Assembly: GCA_017743605.1 (NCBI GenBank)
Contig: JAGHYO010000135.1
Span: 1 to 6,435, forward strand
Source of the DNA: Thermoflexus sp.
GTDB taxonomy: Bacteria > Chloroflexota > Anaerolineae > Thermoflexales > Thermoflexaceae
Length of the DNA: 6,435 nt
Direction: 5' to 3'
The notes under the pieces are model-generated. The model searched no databases, was not told the origin of the DNA, and was given only the letters and a program-made list of their open reading frames with translations. Numbering within the stretch: the first letter of the stretch is position 1; the number at the start of each line of letters is the position of its first letter. Of the stretch, positions 5,985 to 6,435 are shown piece by piece. A program made the position numbers and the translations under genes.

Positions 5985-6338
5985 ATGGAAACCGTTCTGG
6001 CCTTTGTCATCGGCGGGCTGTATGCCGCCGGGCTTTACATGCTGATGCGGCGGAGCATCGTCAAGCTGATCATCGGGCTGGCCTTGCTGAGCCAGGCGGC
6101 CAACCTGCTCGTTTTCACCCTGGGACGCCTGGTCCGGGGCAGCCCGCCTCTGATCCCAACCGATGCGAGCACCCTGACCGGATCCTTCGCGGATCCCGTC
6201 CCGCAAGCGCTGATCCTGACGGCCATCGTCATCGGCTTCGGGGTGCAAGCCTTCACGATCGTTCTGGTTAAACGCGCCTACCAAACCGTGGGCACCGATG
6301 ACCTGGATGACATGCGAAGCACAGACCTGAATCCGTAG
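5985..6338 (+). CDS. mrpC: Na+/H+ antiporter subunit MrpC (MnhC, NuoK-like)
   Basis: A 117-residue protein with three membrane helices, homologous to complex I NuoK. Diagnostic features are GLALLSQAANLLVF (31-44), a PP-containing loop (54-55), and DPVPQALILTAIVIGF (70-85), the strongly conserved third helix entry of MrpC. The C-terminal tail is acidic (DDLDDM). GGAGG at 5974-5978, six bases before the ATG, supports this start. The one-base gap to mrpB and the nine-base gap to mrpD place it inside the operon. In the complex it sits between the MrpA and MrpD antiporter-like subunits. Its stop TAG is in the same frame as mrpD. Confidence 0.95.
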   Translation: METVLAFVIGGLYAAGLYMLMRRSIVKLIIGLALLSQAANLLVFTLGRLVRGSPPLIPTDASTLTGSFADPVPQALILTAIVIGFGVQAFTIVLVKRAYQTVGTDDLDDMRSTDLNP

Positions 6339-6347
6339 CGATCGCCG

Positions 6348-6435
6348 ATGGGCATCTGGCTGATCCTCCCCCTTCTGATCCCGTTTCTGAGCGCGGTGCT
6401 GGCCCTCCTGGCGTGGGGCCGGCGGCCTTTCCAGC
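6348..6435 (+). CDS. mrpD: Na+/H+ antiporter subunit MrpD (MnhD), first 29 codons only
   Basis: The frame from ATG at 6348 is open to the window edge. It begins with a hydrophobic helix containing LILPLLIPFLSAVLALLAW, the usual N-terminus of MrpD, a NuoM/N-like proton-translocating subunit of about 500 residues. The position directly after mrpC is where mrpD stands in every classical mrp operon. No good Shine-Dalgarno precedes it in the nine-base gap after the mrpC stop, so translation may depend on coupling to mrpC. Too little is present to check the key Glu and Lys residues. Confidence 0.85.
   Translation, partial: MGIWLILPLLIPFLSAVLALLAWGRRPFQ

Overview
The window is GC-rich (low-to-mid 60s percent by eye), with short operon-like gene spacing and good Shine-Dalgarno sites. 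It looks like a chromosomal piece of a free-living, probably thermophilic bacterium. A Chloroflexota-type organism is my guess from protein style only; nothing in the DNA proves the lineage.

Left part (1-1527, minus strand): two tightly coupled genes. The first is a MurI/glutamate racemase-like protein (679-1527, GTG start) in which the first of the two catalytic cysteines is a serine. Its stop codon overlaps, as ATGA, the start of an aldose-1-epimerase (galactose mutarotase)-like protein that runs off the left edge of the window.

Middle part (1528-3225): no intact gene that I can support. Directly upstream of the racemase lies a block of short GTAGGAG-headed palindromes in both orientations (1548-1931), typical of REP elements arranged as a BIME, with a larger period of about 140 bases. 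Next comes the wreck of a plus-strand amidohydrolase of the MtaD/TRZ-ATZ type (about 2109-2659). It has an in-frame TAG, a lost middle and a frame change, and its metal-binding core is missing. From 2660 to about 2970 I see no convincing gene. A TATAAT promoter candidate at 2971-3000 then precedes a leader of about 220 bases with several hairpins. One leader segment is exactly complementary to the Shine-Dalgarno region of the next gene.

Right part (3226-6435, plus strand): the beginning of an mrp (mnh) operon for a multisubunit Na+/H+ antiporter, in the classical order mrpA-mrpB-mrpC-mrpD. The window ends 29 codons into mrpD. MrpA carries the fused MbhD-like and MbhE-like C-terminal parts that mark true Mrp systems. 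mrpE, F and G would be expected beyond the right edge. Together these membrane proteins would exchange cytoplasmic Na+ for external H+, serving pH and salt homeostasis.

Most of the window is ordinary. The points most worth a second look are the Cys-to-Ser change in the racemase, the REP/BIME cluster in a divergent 5' region, and the possible SD-masking leader of the mrp operon.
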